Shown: positions 33,716-42,490 of the stretch, in pieces
How the letters are laid out: each line of letters begins with the position of its first letter
Numbering within the stretch: the stretch's first letter is position 1
Origin: Candidatus Caldilinea saccharophila
Lineage (GTDB): Bacteria > Chloroflexota > Anaerolineae > Caldilineales > Caldilineaceae
NCBI GenBank assembly: GCA_016710365.1
Contig: JADJVW010000022.1
Location: forward strand, 6,678 to 70,677
Length of the DNA stretch: 64,000 nucleotides
Direction of reading: 5' to 3'
Notes under the pieces: generated by a model
The model's database searches: none
Told to the model about the DNA's origin: nothing
Seen by the model: the letters and a program-made list of their open reading frames with translations, nothing else
Translations under genes and position numbers: made by a program

Positions 33716-34258
33716 TTAGACGCCAACTGTCTGGCTGCGGCGTTCGAGCAGCAGTACATCGCGCCAGACGCCGTGCAGTTGGCCGATGCGCTCACGCCGG
33801 CCGACGATGCGGAAGCCGCTGCGTTCGTGCAGGCGCACGCTGGCCATGTTTTCGGGGAAGATGCCGGCCTGCAAGGTCCAGAGGCCGGCCAGTTCGGAGG
33901 CAGTCACCAGCGCGTCGAGCAGCCGGCGCCCCACGCCGGCGCCACGGTGCGCGGCAGCGATGTAGACGCTCACTTCTGCGACGCCGGCATAAACCGCGCG
34001 TGCGGAGTAGGGCGTCAACGCTGCCCAGCCCACGATCTGCTCTGTCTGTCGTTGCACAGGCTGGCTTGGCGCCGTCTGGTTCGACGCCTGCCGCCTTGCC
34101 ACAAGGCGGCAGGCCGGCAGGTGTTTGTGATCCCACGCGTCCCAATCGGGCGCGCTTTGCTCAAAAGTAGCCTGCCCGGCGGCGATGCCTTCCAGGTAGA
34201 TGGCGCGCACTTGCGGCCAATCCGCAGGTTGCATGGCCTCGATCACGATCGACGGCAT
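33716..34258 (-). CDS. GNAT acetyltransferase, phosphinothricin-acetyltransferase-like
   Basis: A 180-residue GNAT protein with the typical Pat/Bar N-terminus (DWPQVRAIYLEGIAAGQATF), motif A AEVSVYIAAAHRGAGVGRRL, and the family ending (NMASVRLHERSGFRIVGRRE, WRDVLLLER). Such enzymes acetylate small amines, amino acids or methionine derivatives; the specific substrate cannot be read. Residues around 47-70 (HLPACRLVARRQASNQTAPS) contain an insertion encoded by a 12-bp perfect palindrome (34090-34120). The gene ends where the cyclophilin promoter begins, and starts 1 base after the end of the GNAT-GrpB gene. Confidence 0.83.
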   Translation of the reverse strand: MPSIVIEAMQPADWPQVRAIYLEGIAAGQATFEQSAPDWDAWDHKHLPACRLVARRQASNQTAPSQPVQRQTEQIVGWAALTPYSARAVYAGVAEVSVYIAAAHRGAGVGRRLLDALVTASELAGLWTLQAGIFPENMASVRLHERSGFRIVGRRERIGQLHGVWRDVLLLERRSQTVGV

Positions 34259-34259
34259 G

Positions 34260-35270
34260 TTATTGCTCTTTCGCCCGCCGCCAGCGCAGCGCCTCCGCCT
34301 CCAGTTGTTTGATTAACCTATCCTTGCCATCCATGTAGGCCACGATATCGGTTGGGTGCTTGTGCGCCAGCTCGATTTTCAGCGCGGCATAGACGCGGCG
34401 CGCTGCCGGGTGGGTGCGCAGATAGTCGCGGAACGCAAGATGGCGTTCAACCTCTGGGTGGTCGAAAGCGTAGGCATGACAGTGAACGAGGCGTGCGTGC
34501 GCCGAGCCTTTGACAAAGTAGCTGCGGCCGGGCAGTCCGAATTCCCCGCGCGGAATGTAGCCGATGGCGGCCATTGCAGAGATGCGCTGGTTTGCATCAC
34601 GGATATCGCGCAGCAGCGGCATCATGTCGATTACCGGCTTGGCGGCCAGGCCGGGTACGGAGGTGCTGCCCACATGTTCGATGGCGACCACCGCGTCGCC
34701 CAATGCCGCGCGGACGGCCGCGGCTTCGTGTTCAAAGCGCGCCGGCCACTGCGCGTCATAAGGCACGACCTCGACTACGCGCATCATCTGCGGCCCCAGT
34801 TCCTTGACCATGTGCGCAAAGGTCGGCGCTCGGTAGCCGGCGTGGTTGTCTTGCGCAATGACGCGGTAGCCGAGCCGCTCGAAAAAGGTGAGGTTGCTGG
34901 TCAGCGCCAGGCGCACGCCGACGCGTGCATAGGCGCAGCCTTGCTGCGCGGCCTGCTCTTCGACGCAAGTCATCAACGCGCGCCCGACGCCGCCCGCGCG
35001 ATAGGCGGGCAGCACTGCCAGCCGGTGCACGTAGGTCTCGACGCCCGTGCGCACAAAGAAGACGCAGCCCACCGCCGCGCCCTCGACAGTTGCCAGCACC
35101 GCGCGTTCGCCGCGATCGAACAATGTTTGCAACGATCCTGCGGTTTCTGCGTGCGCGCCGGAGGGTGGGTCGAGGCGCCCGCGCATCTCTTCGAACGCGG
35201 CGTGAATCAGATGCAGCAACACAGGAATATCGGCGGCGCCGGCAGGTTGCAGGACAAATTTTGACATCAT
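34260..35270 (-). CDS. GNAT acetyltransferase fused to a GrpB domain
   Basis: A 336-residue two-domain protein. The N-terminal part (about residues 1-165) is a GNAT domain with motif A HRLAVLPAYRAGGVGRALM. The C-terminal part (about 170-336) is a GrpB/UPF0157 domain of the nucleotidyltransferase superfamily: VVPYDAQWPARFEHEAAAV, IEHVGSTSVPGLAAKPVIDM and ELAHKHPTDIVAYMDGK. GrpB-GNAT fusions exist in several phyla; the partners' joint role is unknown. ATG 35270 has GGAG at 9-12 bases; the frame is open to 35306. It is close-coupled to the Pat-like gene. Confidence 0.84.
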   Translation of the reverse strand: MMSKFVLQPAGAADIPVLLHLIHAAFEEMRGRLDPPSGAHAETAGSLQTLFDRGERAVLATVEGAAVGCVFFVRTGVETYVHRLAVLPAYRAGGVGRALMTCVEEQAAQQGCAYARVGVRLALTSNLTFFERLGYRVIAQDNHAGYRAPTFAHMVKELGPQMMRVVEVVPYDAQWPARFEHEAAAVRAALGDAVVAIEHVGSTSVPGLAAKPVIDMMPLLRDIRDANQRISAMAAIGYIPRGEFGLPGRSYFVKGSAHARLVHCHAYAFDHPEVERHLAFRDYLRTHPAARRVYAALKIELAHKHPTDIVAYMDGKDRLIKQLEAEALRWRRAKEQ

Positions 35271-35329
35271 CACCGCTCCAGGCAAAGGGTTTCTTCCTTT
35301 TGGCAATTCCCGGATATTATAGGGGGAAG

Positions 35330-36151
35330 ATGCGCATCGGGCGCAATCTGGTAAAGATGGATGTGGATATGCTACGAACGGTCGAGGCGAGTCGCTATGT
35401 CGTGCCGCTGCGCGAGGGAGGATCGCTCCCCGCGGTCGTGGAAGCGGACGACGACGCGCTGTACGTCATGAAATTTGTGGGCGCCGGTCAGGGGCCAAAG
35501 GCGCTGATCGCCGAGCTGATCGCCGGTGAAATCGGGCGCGCGCTGGGGCTGAATGTGCCCGAATTGGTGTTCATGGAGTTGTCGCCCCTCCTCTCGCGCA
35601 CCGAGCGCGATGAGGAGATTCTCGATCTGCTGCGCGCCAGTGTTGGGTTGAACCTGGGGATGCGTTTTCTGCCGGGCGCATTTGCCTACAATTCGCTCTT
35701 GCAGCCGCCTCCGGCCGCGGACCTGGCTTCGGCCATCGTATGGTTCGATGCTTTGGTGACCAATGTCGACCGCACCGACCGCAACGTCAACATGTTGCTC
35801 TGGCAGCAGGAGCTTTGGCTGATCGATCACGGCGCCGCGCTCTATTTTCATCACGACTGGGCGACCTATCACGAGCGGGCGCGTTCTCCCTTTCCGCTGG
35901 TGGCGCAGCACACGCTGTTGCACATGGCGAGTCAAATGGAGGCCGCCGATGCCCGGCTGCGCGCCCGGCTCGACGCGCGCGTGTTCGAGGAAATCGTCGC
36001 CGCCGTGCCGGAGACCTGGCTGGCGATCGACGCTTCGCTTGGCGACCCGGCGGCGCTGCGCGCGGCGTATGTTGCCTATTTGACCGAGCGACTGGCGAAT
36101 TCTTCAATTTTCGTGGAGGAGGCGGTGCGTGCCAGGGGATTGCTCGTTTGA
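35330..36151 (+). CDS. HipA-family kinase-like protein
   Basis: A 273-residue protein of the HipA-like kinase group that lacks the N-terminal HipA domain. Visible features: the ATP-loop region YVMKFVGAGQGPKALIAELI, the catalytic part VTNVDRTDRNVNMLLWQ (D-x-x-x-x-N pattern) and the metal-binding LWLIDHGAALYF (DHG variant of DFG). ATG 35330 follows a strong AGGGGGAAG; the frame extends upstream only as antisense of the GNAT gene. It overlaps the DUF3037 gene by 23 bases, a conserved pairing. A target such as tRNA synthetase phosphorylation is known for HipA but not for this branch. Confidence 0.8.
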   Translation: MRIGRNLVKMDVDMLRTVEASRYVVPLREGGSLPAVVEADDDALYVMKFVGAGQGPKALIAELIAGEIGRALGLNVPELVFMELSPLLSRTERDEEILDLLRASVGLNLGMRFLPGAFAYNSLLQPPPAADLASAIVWFDALVTNVDRTDRNVNMLLWQQELWLIDHGAALYFHHDWATYHERARSPFPLVAQHTLLHMASQMEAADARLRARLDARVFEEIVAAVPETWLAIDASLGDPAALRAAYVAYLTERLANSSIFVEEAVRARGLLV

Positions 36152-36506
36152 CTATGCCGTAATTCGCGTCGTGCCCGATGTGACGTGTGAGGAATTTGTC
36201 AATGCCGGCGTGATCCTCTTCTGTCGCACACGGCGCTACTTAGCCGCACAGATCGAGCTGGACGAGCATCGGCTCATCGCGCTGGCGCCGCAGCTCGACG
36301 TCGCGTCTGTCCGCCGTCATCTGGCGTTGATCCCGGCCATCTGCGCCGGCGCCGGCCCGATTGGGCGGATGGGCAAGGCGGAGGCATTCCATTGGCTGGT
36401 GGCGCCACACAGCACGACGATCCAATGTTCGCCGGTGCATGCCGGGATCACGGACGACCCGGCGCAGTCCCTGGCGCGCTTGATGGCGTCCTATGTGCGC
36501 AGGTAA
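36129..36506 (+). CDS. DUF3037 protein, partner of the HipA-like kinase
   Basis: A 125-residue DUF3037 protein (DYAVIRVVPDVTCEEFVNAG, VILFCRTRRYLAAQIELDEH, then HWLVAPHSTTIQCSPVHAG). It starts with GTG inside the kinase gene, giving a 23-base overlap and translational coupling. DUF3037 genes are regularly found beside this type of kinase, so a two-component toxin-antitoxin or stress-response unit is plausible, but the biochemical role of DUF3037 is unknown. A repeat of the ATCCGTGG family and a terminator hairpin follow. Confidence 0.8.
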   Translation: MPGDCSFDYAVIRVVPDVTCEEFVNAGVILFCRTRRYLAAQIELDEHRLIALAPQLDVASVRRHLALIPAICAGAGPIGRMGKAEAFHWLVAPHSTTIQCSPVHAGITDDPAQSLARLMASYVRR

Positions 36507-36530
36507 CAACCGAATAAGCATCGAAGATCT

Positions 36531-36651
36531 ATCCACAGATTTCGCAGATTTCACAGATGACAAACCCCGTGTTCGCTCTTTTGAAATCACGTATAGAGTG
36601 CGACTTTCTTCAAAACCTTCGCAATCTGTGTCATCTGTGTAATCTGTGGAT
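36531..36651. repeat. Inverted repeat of the ATCCGTGG family, copy C (CACAGATT variant)
   Basis: The left end reads atccacagatttcgcagatt and the right end tcatctgtgtaatctgtgga; they pair around a loop of about 70 bases. It lies between the DUF3037 gene and the terminator at 36697. Confidence 0.7.
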
Positions 36652-36696
36652 GACTTCTGCGCGTAATGCTGTTTTGTAGCTGTGTTATGACGGGCA

Positions 36697-36732
36697 GCAA
36701 GCAGGCCGGGCGAACTCGCCCGGCCTGCTTGC
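36697..36732. terminator. Bidirectional terminator hairpin between convergent genes
   Basis: Arms gcaagcaggccgggcg and cgcccggcctgcttgc pair perfectly over 16 bp with a loop of about 4 bases. It separates the converging DUF3037 and fasciclin genes. No long T run follows on either strand. Confidence 0.7.
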
Positions 36733-36755
36733 ATAAAGCTTTTGTTGGAGGTGCG

Positions 36756-38063
36756 TCAGGCCAGACGGCGGCGCGTTGCCACGGCAAACCCGGCGACAAT
36801 CACCAATACAAGCGCGGCAACCAATGCCCCGAAGTCGTTGCGCTCGCCGCCGGTGACCGGCAGATTTTCGGGCGCAGGCGCAGCTTCGGTCATGGGTGCT
36901 TCTGTGGCGTTCTCCATGCTCGCGGCTTCCGACGCCGCAGCCTCAGGCGTCGCTTCCGCCGCAGCGTCGGCTGCCATGGCGTCTGCTTCCAGCGGCGGCA
37001 TCAGCACACTGTCGATCACGTGGATGACGCCATTGCTCGCCTCGATGTCGGTGGCGATGATATTGGCGTCGTTGATCATGGCGCCGGCGTCGCTCAACGT
37101 GACGACCACCGGGCTGCCTTGCAGCGTATCCACTTCAAGCCCGTCGCTCAAGTCGGCGGCCATTACCTTGCCCGGCACGACGTGATAGAGCAGGATCTGC
37201 GACAGATCGCCGGTCGGATCGGCCAGCAGCGCATCGATGGTTTCTTGCGGGAGCTTGGCGAAGGCGTCGTCGGTCGGCGCAAAGACGGTGAAGGGGCCAT
37301 CGCCCTTGAGCGCATCGACCAGCCCAGCCGCCTGCACCGCCGCTGCCAGCGTGTTGAAACTGCCGGCAGCCACCGCGGTGTCGACGATGTCGGTCATTGC
37401 CATGTCGGCCATCGCCATGTCAGTTTCGGCGGTGTCCGTCATCACTTCGGTTTCGGCCATGGCTGTCTCGGTCTCGGCGGTATCCGTCATCACCTCGGTT
37501 TCGGCCATGGCGGCTTCCTCCGAATCTGCTTCGGCGACGCCCAGCGTAGCAGCGATGGCCGGCGGCAGCATGACGCTGTCGATGACGTGAATCACGCCGT
37601 TGGACGCCTGGATATCCTTCGCCACGATGGTGGCGCCGTTGACCTGCTTGACGCCGTCGGCAAAGGAGAAGAGGACGTTGCTGCCTTCGGCCGTGGCGAC
37701 TTCCTTGCCGTCGCTGATCAGGGCGGCGATCAGGCGGCCAGGAATGACGTGATAAAGCAGAACGCTTTGCAGCATCTCTGGATCTGCAGCCAGCGCGTCA
37801 AGCACATCGGCTGGCAACGCGGCAAAGGCTTCATCGGTGGGGGCAAAGACCGTAAACGGGCCTTCCCCTTGCAGCGTTTCGGCAAGCCCTGCCGTCTGCA
37901 CCAATTCGACCAGTGTGTCAAAGTCGCCGGCGGCAATCGCCGTCTCGACGAGATCTGCCTTTGCGCTCAGACCTTCTTGTGCAAATGTCTGAACGGGCAG
38001 GAGGCTCAGCATGAGTGCCAACACCACTGCCAATGGCAATATGGTTCGGACGCGTTGTTTCAT
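36756..38063 (-). CDS. Cell-surface protein with two fasciclin (FAS1) domains and LPxTG-type anchor
   Basis: A 435-residue secreted protein. The signal peptide (MKQRVRTILPLAVVLALMLS, cleaved near FAQEG) starts at ATG 38063, with GGAGAG upstream; the open frame to 38096 lacks it. Two FAS1 domains of about 130 residues show TVFAPTDEAFAALP and LLYHVIPGRLIAAL, then TVFAPTDDAFAKLP and ILLYHVVPGKVMAADL. They are joined by a linker of tandem MAETEVMTDTAETE-like units. The C-terminus has LPVTG, a hydrophobic helix and a RRR tail, the layout of a sortase signal. FAS1 domains mediate adhesion. The 38302 gene is a close paralogue. No sortase is in this window. Confidence 0.88.
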   Translation of the reverse strand: MKQRVRTILPLAVVLALMLSLLPVQTFAQEGLSAKADLVETAIAAGDFDTLVELVQTAGLAETLQGEGPFTVFAPTDEAFAALPADVLDALAADPEMLQSVLLYHVIPGRLIAALISDGKEVATAEGSNVLFSFADGVKQVNGATIVAKDIQASNGVIHVIDSVMLPPAIAATLGVAEADSEEAAMAETEVMTDTAETETAMAETEVMTDTAETDMAMADMAMTDIVDTAVAAGSFNTLAAAVQAAGLVDALKGDGPFTVFAPTDDAFAKLPQETIDALLADPTGDLSQILLYHVVPGKVMAADLSDGLEVDTLQGSPVVVTLSDAGAMINDANIIATDIEASNGVIHVIDSVLMPPLEADAMAADAAAEATPEAAASEAASMENATEAPMTEAAPAPENLPVTGGERNDFGALVAALVLVIVAGFAVATRRRLA

Positions 38064-38147
38064 ACAACTCTCCTTTGTTGATTCGTAAAGGTACAATTAT
38101 GAAAGGTGCGCTGTATTGCATCAGGGTTCGTCAGAACCCTGGCGTCT

Positions 38148-38156
38148 ATTATACCA
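38148..38156 (-). promoter_or_regulatory. Extended -10 promoter of the first fasciclin gene
   Basis: TGGTATAAT on the minus strand fits an extended -10 element (TGnTATAAT). It would give a leader of about 80 bases, which contains a hairpin (cagggttc/gaaccctg, 38122-38141). Confidence 0.6.
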
Positions 38157-38226
38157 GAGGATGCGGCAGAGCCATTTATTGCAATCGAAGTGGTTACGTC
38201 TGATGGGAATGCGCTGGAAGATGCCC

Positions 38227-38274
38227 CTAAATCAAGATGGGCCGCTGAAATTTCAGCGGCCCATCTTGATTTAG
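38227..38274. terminator. 24-bp perfect palindrome downstream of the second fasciclin gene
   Basis: The sequence ctaaatcaagatgggccgct continued to GAAA at 38250 is followed immediately by its exact complement (38251-38274), with no loop. It lies about 28 bases after the stop at 38302 and probably terminates that gene; A and T outer bases give a short U run. Confidence 0.65.
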
Positions 38275-38301
38275 ATATTTACTAACCTTCTGCAAAGATG
38301 C

Positions 38302-39522
38302 TTACGCAATGCGACGTCGCGAGGCAACCGCCAGACCACCTAGCAAGAACACCACCAGACCGGCGATCAGGGCCATGTTCAGCCCGTTATTGGCTTCACC
38401 ACCGGTGACAGGCATCCGATCCGGCGCCTGGTCAGCAGCCATTTCGGCAGCAGGTGCGGCATCGGTGGCAGGTGCGGTCTCGGCTACCGGCGCCGCTTCG
38501 GCAACCGGCGGCATGATTACGCTATCGATGACATGAATGACGCCGTTGGAAGTCTCGATGTCAGTGGCAACGATATTGGCGTCATTGACCATCGCGCCGC
38601 CATCGCTCAGCTTGAATGTAACTTTGTCGCCTTGCAGCGTGGCTGCTTCCAGACCATCGCTCAAGTCAGCCGCCATCACCTTGCCCGGCACGACGTGGTA
38701 AAGCAAAATCTGGGTCAGGTCACCGGACGGGTCGGCCAGGAGTGCATCGACGGCGCCGGCGGGAAGCTTGGCAAAGGCCTCATCGGTCGGGGCAAAGACG
38801 GTGAAGGGGCCATCGCCCTTGAGTGCATCGACCAGACCCGCCGCCTGAACCGCCGCCACCAGTGTGTTGAAGCTGCCCGCAGCCACGGCCGTATCGACGA
38901 TGTCGGCCATCTCCATCGTGGCTTCTGCGCTGCTCGCCTCGGCCGCAGGCTCCTCAGTCACCATTTCTTCGACCACAGGCTCTTCGGTCATGGCCTCTTC
39001 GGCAGCCGCGGCGCCGGTGATGCTCGGCGGCAGGATGACCGTGTCGATGACATGAATGACGCCATTTGAGGTCTCAATGTCGGTGGCGATGATGTTGGCG
39101 TTATTGACCATCGCACTGGCGTCGCCCAAGGTGAATTTGACAGCTTCGTCCTGTGCGGTTGTCGCTTCCATGCCATCGCTCAGATCGGCGGCCATTACTT
39201 TGCCCGGCACGACGTGATAGAGCAGCACCTGGGTCAGCAGACCTTGCGGATCGGCCAATGCGGCTGCCAGCGTTTCGGGCGGCAGCTTGGCAAACGCTTC
39301 GTCGGTCGGTGCGAAGACAGTGAATGGCCCTTCGCCTTTGAGCGTGTCGACTAGCCCTGCGGCCTGCACCGCAGCGACGAGGGTGTTAAAGTTGCCGGCT
39401 GCCACCGCCGTGTCGACGATGTCGGCAGAATCCTGTGCAAAGGCAGGTTGCATGGGAAAGAGGCTCAACGCCAGGGCGAAAACAATGATCGCCTGGAACA
39501 TCTTACGCGTGCGCTGTTTCAT
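38302..39522 (-). CDS. Cell-surface protein with two fasciclin (FAS1) domains and MPVTG anchor
   Basis: A 406-residue paralogue of the neighbouring fasciclin protein. The signal peptide (MFQAIIVFALALSLFPMQPA) starts at ATG 39522, with AAGGAG upstream. Two FAS1 domains carry TVFAPTDEAFAKLPPETLA and TVFAPTDEAFAKLPAGAVD, each with LLYHVVPGKVMAADLSDG. An acidic linker (EEAMTEEPVVEEMVTEEPAA) joins them; here the tandem unit is EEPxxEEMVTEEP rather than the neighbour's. The C-terminus has MPVTGGEANN, a hydrophobic helix and a RRR tail, again a sortase-type sorting signal with Met for Leu. Promoter at 39602-39630. The two genes likely arose by duplication. Confidence 0.88.
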   Translation of the reverse strand: MKQRTRKMFQAIIVFALALSLFPMQPAFAQDSADIVDTAVAAGNFNTLVAAVQAAGLVDTLKGEGPFTVFAPTDEAFAKLPPETLAAALADPQGLLTQVLLYHVVPGKVMAADLSDGMEATTAQDEAVKFTLGDASAMVNNANIIATDIETSNGVIHVIDTVILPPSITGAAAAEEAMTEEPVVEEMVTEEPAAEASSAEATMEMADIVDTAVAAGSFNTLVAAVQAAGLVDALKGDGPFTVFAPTDEAFAKLPAGAVDALLADPSGDLTQILLYHVVPGKVMAADLSDGLEAATLQGDKVTFKLSDGGAMVNDANIVATDIETSNGVIHVIDSVIMPPVAEAAPVAETAPATDAAPAAEMAADQAPDRMPVTGGEANNGLNMALIAGLVVFLLGGLAVASRRRIA

Positions 39523-39601
39523 GATAGGCTCCTTGTGTGTAAATTGTATTGTGAAATTTTGTGATGCAAAAGCTTTGCAAAATAACTGCAAATCTTAGGC
39601 G

Positions 39602-39630
39602 ATTGTAGAGGATTTATAGACAGGCTTCAG
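39602..39630 (-). promoter_or_regulatory. Candidate promoter of the second fasciclin gene
   Basis: On the minus strand CTGAAG (39625-39630) and TACAAT (39602-39607) are 17 bases apart. The -35 element is weak. The rest of the gap 39523-39767 holds no gene. Confidence 0.42.
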
Positions 39631-39767
39631 TAGAGCGCCTCACAATTGGCTCCGTTGTTCGGCATATACGTAATTGGCGACAAGTCGCAACCTGGTTTCA
39701 AGCGGATGTGACTGCGGGGACGTTCGCGCCAAAAGTCAGGTGGGGTTTTCTGAATTTATGGCTGGTT

Positions 39768-40649
39768 TTAATCGAGTATGGCGCGCACGCGCGTTTCGGC
39801 CAGGGCGCAGTAGGCGGGGTCGATGTCGAACCCAGCATAATGCCGGCCATGCATGGCTGCGGCCACACAGGTCGTGCCCGAACCGGCAAAGGGATCGAGG
39901 ACGACATCATCAACGTAGGAGTAGAGATGAATGACGCGTTCCGCCAGGGCGAGCGGGAAAGGCGCGGGGTGGCCGACGCGCTTGGCCGATTCGGGCGCGA
40001 TGTCCCAGATCGAGAGCGTGCCTGCCATGAATTCATCGCGGCCAATGTCGGATACGCCGCGGTCGGGGCGCGAGTAGCCTGCTTTGGCGAAGACCAGCAG
40101 ATATTCATGGATATCGCGCAAGCGTGGGGACTTGGCGCTCTGCCAGCTTCCCCACGCACAGTTGCCGCTCGCCCCCTTAGCCTTCTGCCAGATGATTTCG
40201 CCCATCGGCAGGAAACCGACTGCCATGTGACGCTGATAGAAGTAGGCGTGCAACGGGATATAGGGTTTGCGGCCCAGGTTGGCAATGTTGACTACATAGC
40301 GGCCGCCCGGCGCGAGCACGCGATAGACTTCACGCGCCACCTCTTCGATCAGCGCCAGATAGTCCTCGAAGGGAAGGTCGTCATCGTAATCCTTGCCCAC
40401 ATTGTACGGGGGGGACGTGAACGCCAGCCCCACGGCGTTGTCAGGAATGGGCGTCAGCGCGGCCGAAGATTGGCAGTAGATGCGGTCGGCCCACACCGCA
40501 AGCGGAGGCGTCGGCTCTGCGACAGCCGGCGTCTCTGCGGTGTGCAGCGCCTCACCGTTTTGCTGATAAATTTGGCGGCTATAGAAAGTAGAGGCGTCGT
40601 GCCCCTCACGTTTGCCCACGCCAAAGGTGGAAGTCGATGTCCGTTTCAT
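39768..40649 (-). CDS. Beta-class site-specific DNA methyltransferase (orphan)
   Basis: A 293-residue DNA methyltransferase. Motif IV TSPPYNVGKDYDDDLPFEDY (residues about 78-97) comes first and the AdoMet-binding motif DPFAGSGTTCVAAAMHGRHY (about 252-271) last, the circular order of the beta class, which modifies N4-cytosine or N6-adenine; the SPPY form is common in N4-cytosine enzymes but not decisive. Between them lie IIWQKAKGASGNCAWGSW and HEYLLVFAKAG, a target-recognition region. No restriction endonuclease gene is adjacent, so it may act in regulation or as a remnant. Start at the first ATG; an upstream gap of about 180 bases separates it from the ArsR-like gene. Confidence 0.88.
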   Translation of the reverse strand: MKRTSTSTFGVGKREGHDASTFYSRQIYQQNGEALHTAETPAVAEPTPPLAVWADRIYCQSSAALTPIPDNAVGLAFTSPPYNVGKDYDDDLPFEDYLALIEEVAREVYRVLAPGGRYVVNIANLGRKPYIPLHAYFYQRHMAVGFLPMGEIIWQKAKGASGNCAWGSWQSAKSPRLRDIHEYLLVFAKAGYSRPDRGVSDIGRDEFMAGTLSIWDIAPESAKRVGHPAPFPLALAERVIHLYSYVDDVVLDPFAGSGTTCVAAAMHGRHYAGFDIDPAYCALAETRVRAILD

Positions 40650-40829
40650 GCAACGAGTCCTTGCCCGTAGTTGCGTTGTCCGTAGTTGCGCTGGCTGTCG
40701 ATGCGTCAGTGGTCGATGCGGTAAATTTTCGCTGCCATTGTACCACGCTCACGGCTACATTCCGTCAACCAGCCCGTCTGGCTGACGGGTGCGGCAGCAG
40801 TTGGTGACGATGTTTTCGCTCATTTCCGC

Positions 40830-42132
40830 CTATGCCCGCCAATAGCGCGACCCATCCTTCGTGCGCCGCAGCAAACCGGCATCGACCAGACTGCGGCGCA
40901 CCAGGACATAACGGCGTCGAGATACCAGCTTGCAGCAGCTCGTTCACCTGTTGTTCAGTATATCCGCGTTCCATCGCAAATTTGTCAATGATGTAGTGCA
41001 GCATGGCTACTTGATCTTTCAGTTTGCTCGACCAGCGGGTGACGCGTCCTTGCTCATCCAACAGGTCGCGCAGTGCGGGCGGCGCGCTCGCCCGCACCTG
41101 GCTGAGTTGCAACTCGGTCGCCGTCTCTTTGCCGACCGCCTGTACGTTGTGGCTGGACAACAACTGGCGCGACAGAAACAGCAACCGTTGTAGTCCGGCG
41201 TCATCGTAGGTGTAAAGTTTGTTGGCGTCGCCGGCGCGTCGCTCCTGTATAAAGCCGGCGCCGACCAATTGCTTGAGATGGCGCGAGACATTGCCCTGGC
41301 TGCCCTCCAACTGGGTGATGATCTCCTGGGCGCGCTCCTCGCCATGTTCGACCAGGAGTTCGAGGATGCGCAGCCGCGTGTCGTCCGCCAGTGCATTGAG
41401 CGGCCCAAGCACCTCCGCCCGACGCAATGGGTCGCGGCGCAGCAGTTGAGGATCGAATTTACGCACCACCCAGAGTGTAGCGCGACTCCCGAAGTGCGTG
41501 CAATGCGCCAGGAGGTGGGGCGACCAAACCAATATGATGCGCTGGACGCCAGCTACTTGGGCAAGTTGGCGATCGTCCGGCTCACTCTGCAACAGGAAAC
41601 GCAGCGCGTCGAACGGATTCGCCGCCTGCCACTGGGGCTGGCTGAAGATCAACTCGTTGATGCTGCGCGTCATTTTTGTCAGCAGGTGGATGTGGCGTTG
41701 CCACTCGGTCGCCAGCAGCGTCTCCCAGAGCGTGCGCAGATGCTCGACGATCTGGCGTTTGAGCGCGGGCGCGTCAGCCAACATGGCGTCGACTTCTGCA
41801 CGCAGCACCGGCTCTTCGACGCTTTGCGCGGCCTCTGTCAACCGCTGGTGAAAAGTTGCGTCCGGCTGCGTCGCCAGCATCGCGAGGTAGCCTGGAAAAT
41901 CAGCAACTGGTGCATCAGACAATAACGCCGGCCCGAAAGCCGCAAAGAGCTGGCGATTGAAGATGCTTTGCTCTGCGGACAGCAGGGCCGCGCCGCGCGC
42001 GCGCCATGCATCTTCGGCCACGCCTTCAGTGGTCAAGGCCCACATGCTGAGCAGGATGGCAGGCGTCGTCTCCAACGCGGCGCTTACCTGGACCGTGGGC
42101 AGCGTTGGTAAAGAAAAGGGTGATGCGGACAT
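40830..42132 (-). CDS. ArsR-type regulator with DUF2087 C-terminus (3' frameshift)
   Basis: A 433-residue predicted transcription regulator. The N-terminal 240 residues are a helical domain of the DUF5937 kind (AEQSIFNRQLFAAFGPAL, RIILVWSPHLLAHC). A winged-helix ArsR domain follows (LNALADDTRLRILELLVEHG, SQGNVSRHLKQLVGAGFIQE). The C-terminal part becomes DUF2087 only after a one-base correction near 40925: RRRYVLVRRSLVDAGLLRRT, then KDGSRYWRA and stop at 40830. As sequenced, the frame runs on to 40765 with a nonsense tail. The ATG is preceded by AGGA, and a palindromic operator overlaps the promoter at 42148-42175, suggesting autoregulation and divergent control of 42491. Confidence 0.8.
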
Positions 42133-42147
42133 GATTGATTTCCTATA

Positions 42148-42175
42148 ATCTATTTATGCGGATATGCGCATAGAT
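42148..42175. promoter_or_regulatory. Palindromic operator candidate upstream of the ArsR-like gene
   Basis: The plus strand reads ATCTAT at 42148 and ATAGAT at 42170, with inner complements ATGCG and TGCGCAT. ArsR-family regulators bind such sites. It lies 15 bases upstream of the ArsR-like ATG, between that start and the divergent promoter at 42320. Confidence 0.5.
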
Positions 42176-42319
42176 GCAAATGTTACCTGTGTTTTTGCGC
42201 CATGTCAAGCGCAGAATAGTGGCGCGGCGGCGCGTGGCGCGGCGGGCGCGTAGCCCCCCAGTGCTTTGTGTGCGCGTTGCATCGGACGACTGAAGCAAGC
42301 TCACTGCGCCGGGGGTTTG

Positions 42320-42348
42320 TTGACACTGAATTTGGCGCCCAGTATACT
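42320..42348 (+). promoter_or_regulatory. Consensus sigma-70 promoter of the second glycan operon
   Basis: TTGACA (42320-42325), a 17-base spacer and TATACT (42343-42348). It points at the methyltransferase gene at 42491 and gives a leader of about 135 bases. It is the best promoter in the window. Confidence 0.8.
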
Positions 42349-42490
42349 GGCAGCAAGCGACTGCCTGCGCGCCTTGCCTCGGCAAGAAGCCTGATTTGGC
42401 GCTATCGGTCTTGCAAACACGATCCACGATCTATCATTCAGCACGAAGGGTTCGGCGCCTTCGCTGCAAAAGTCATCGAGTATCTTCGCT

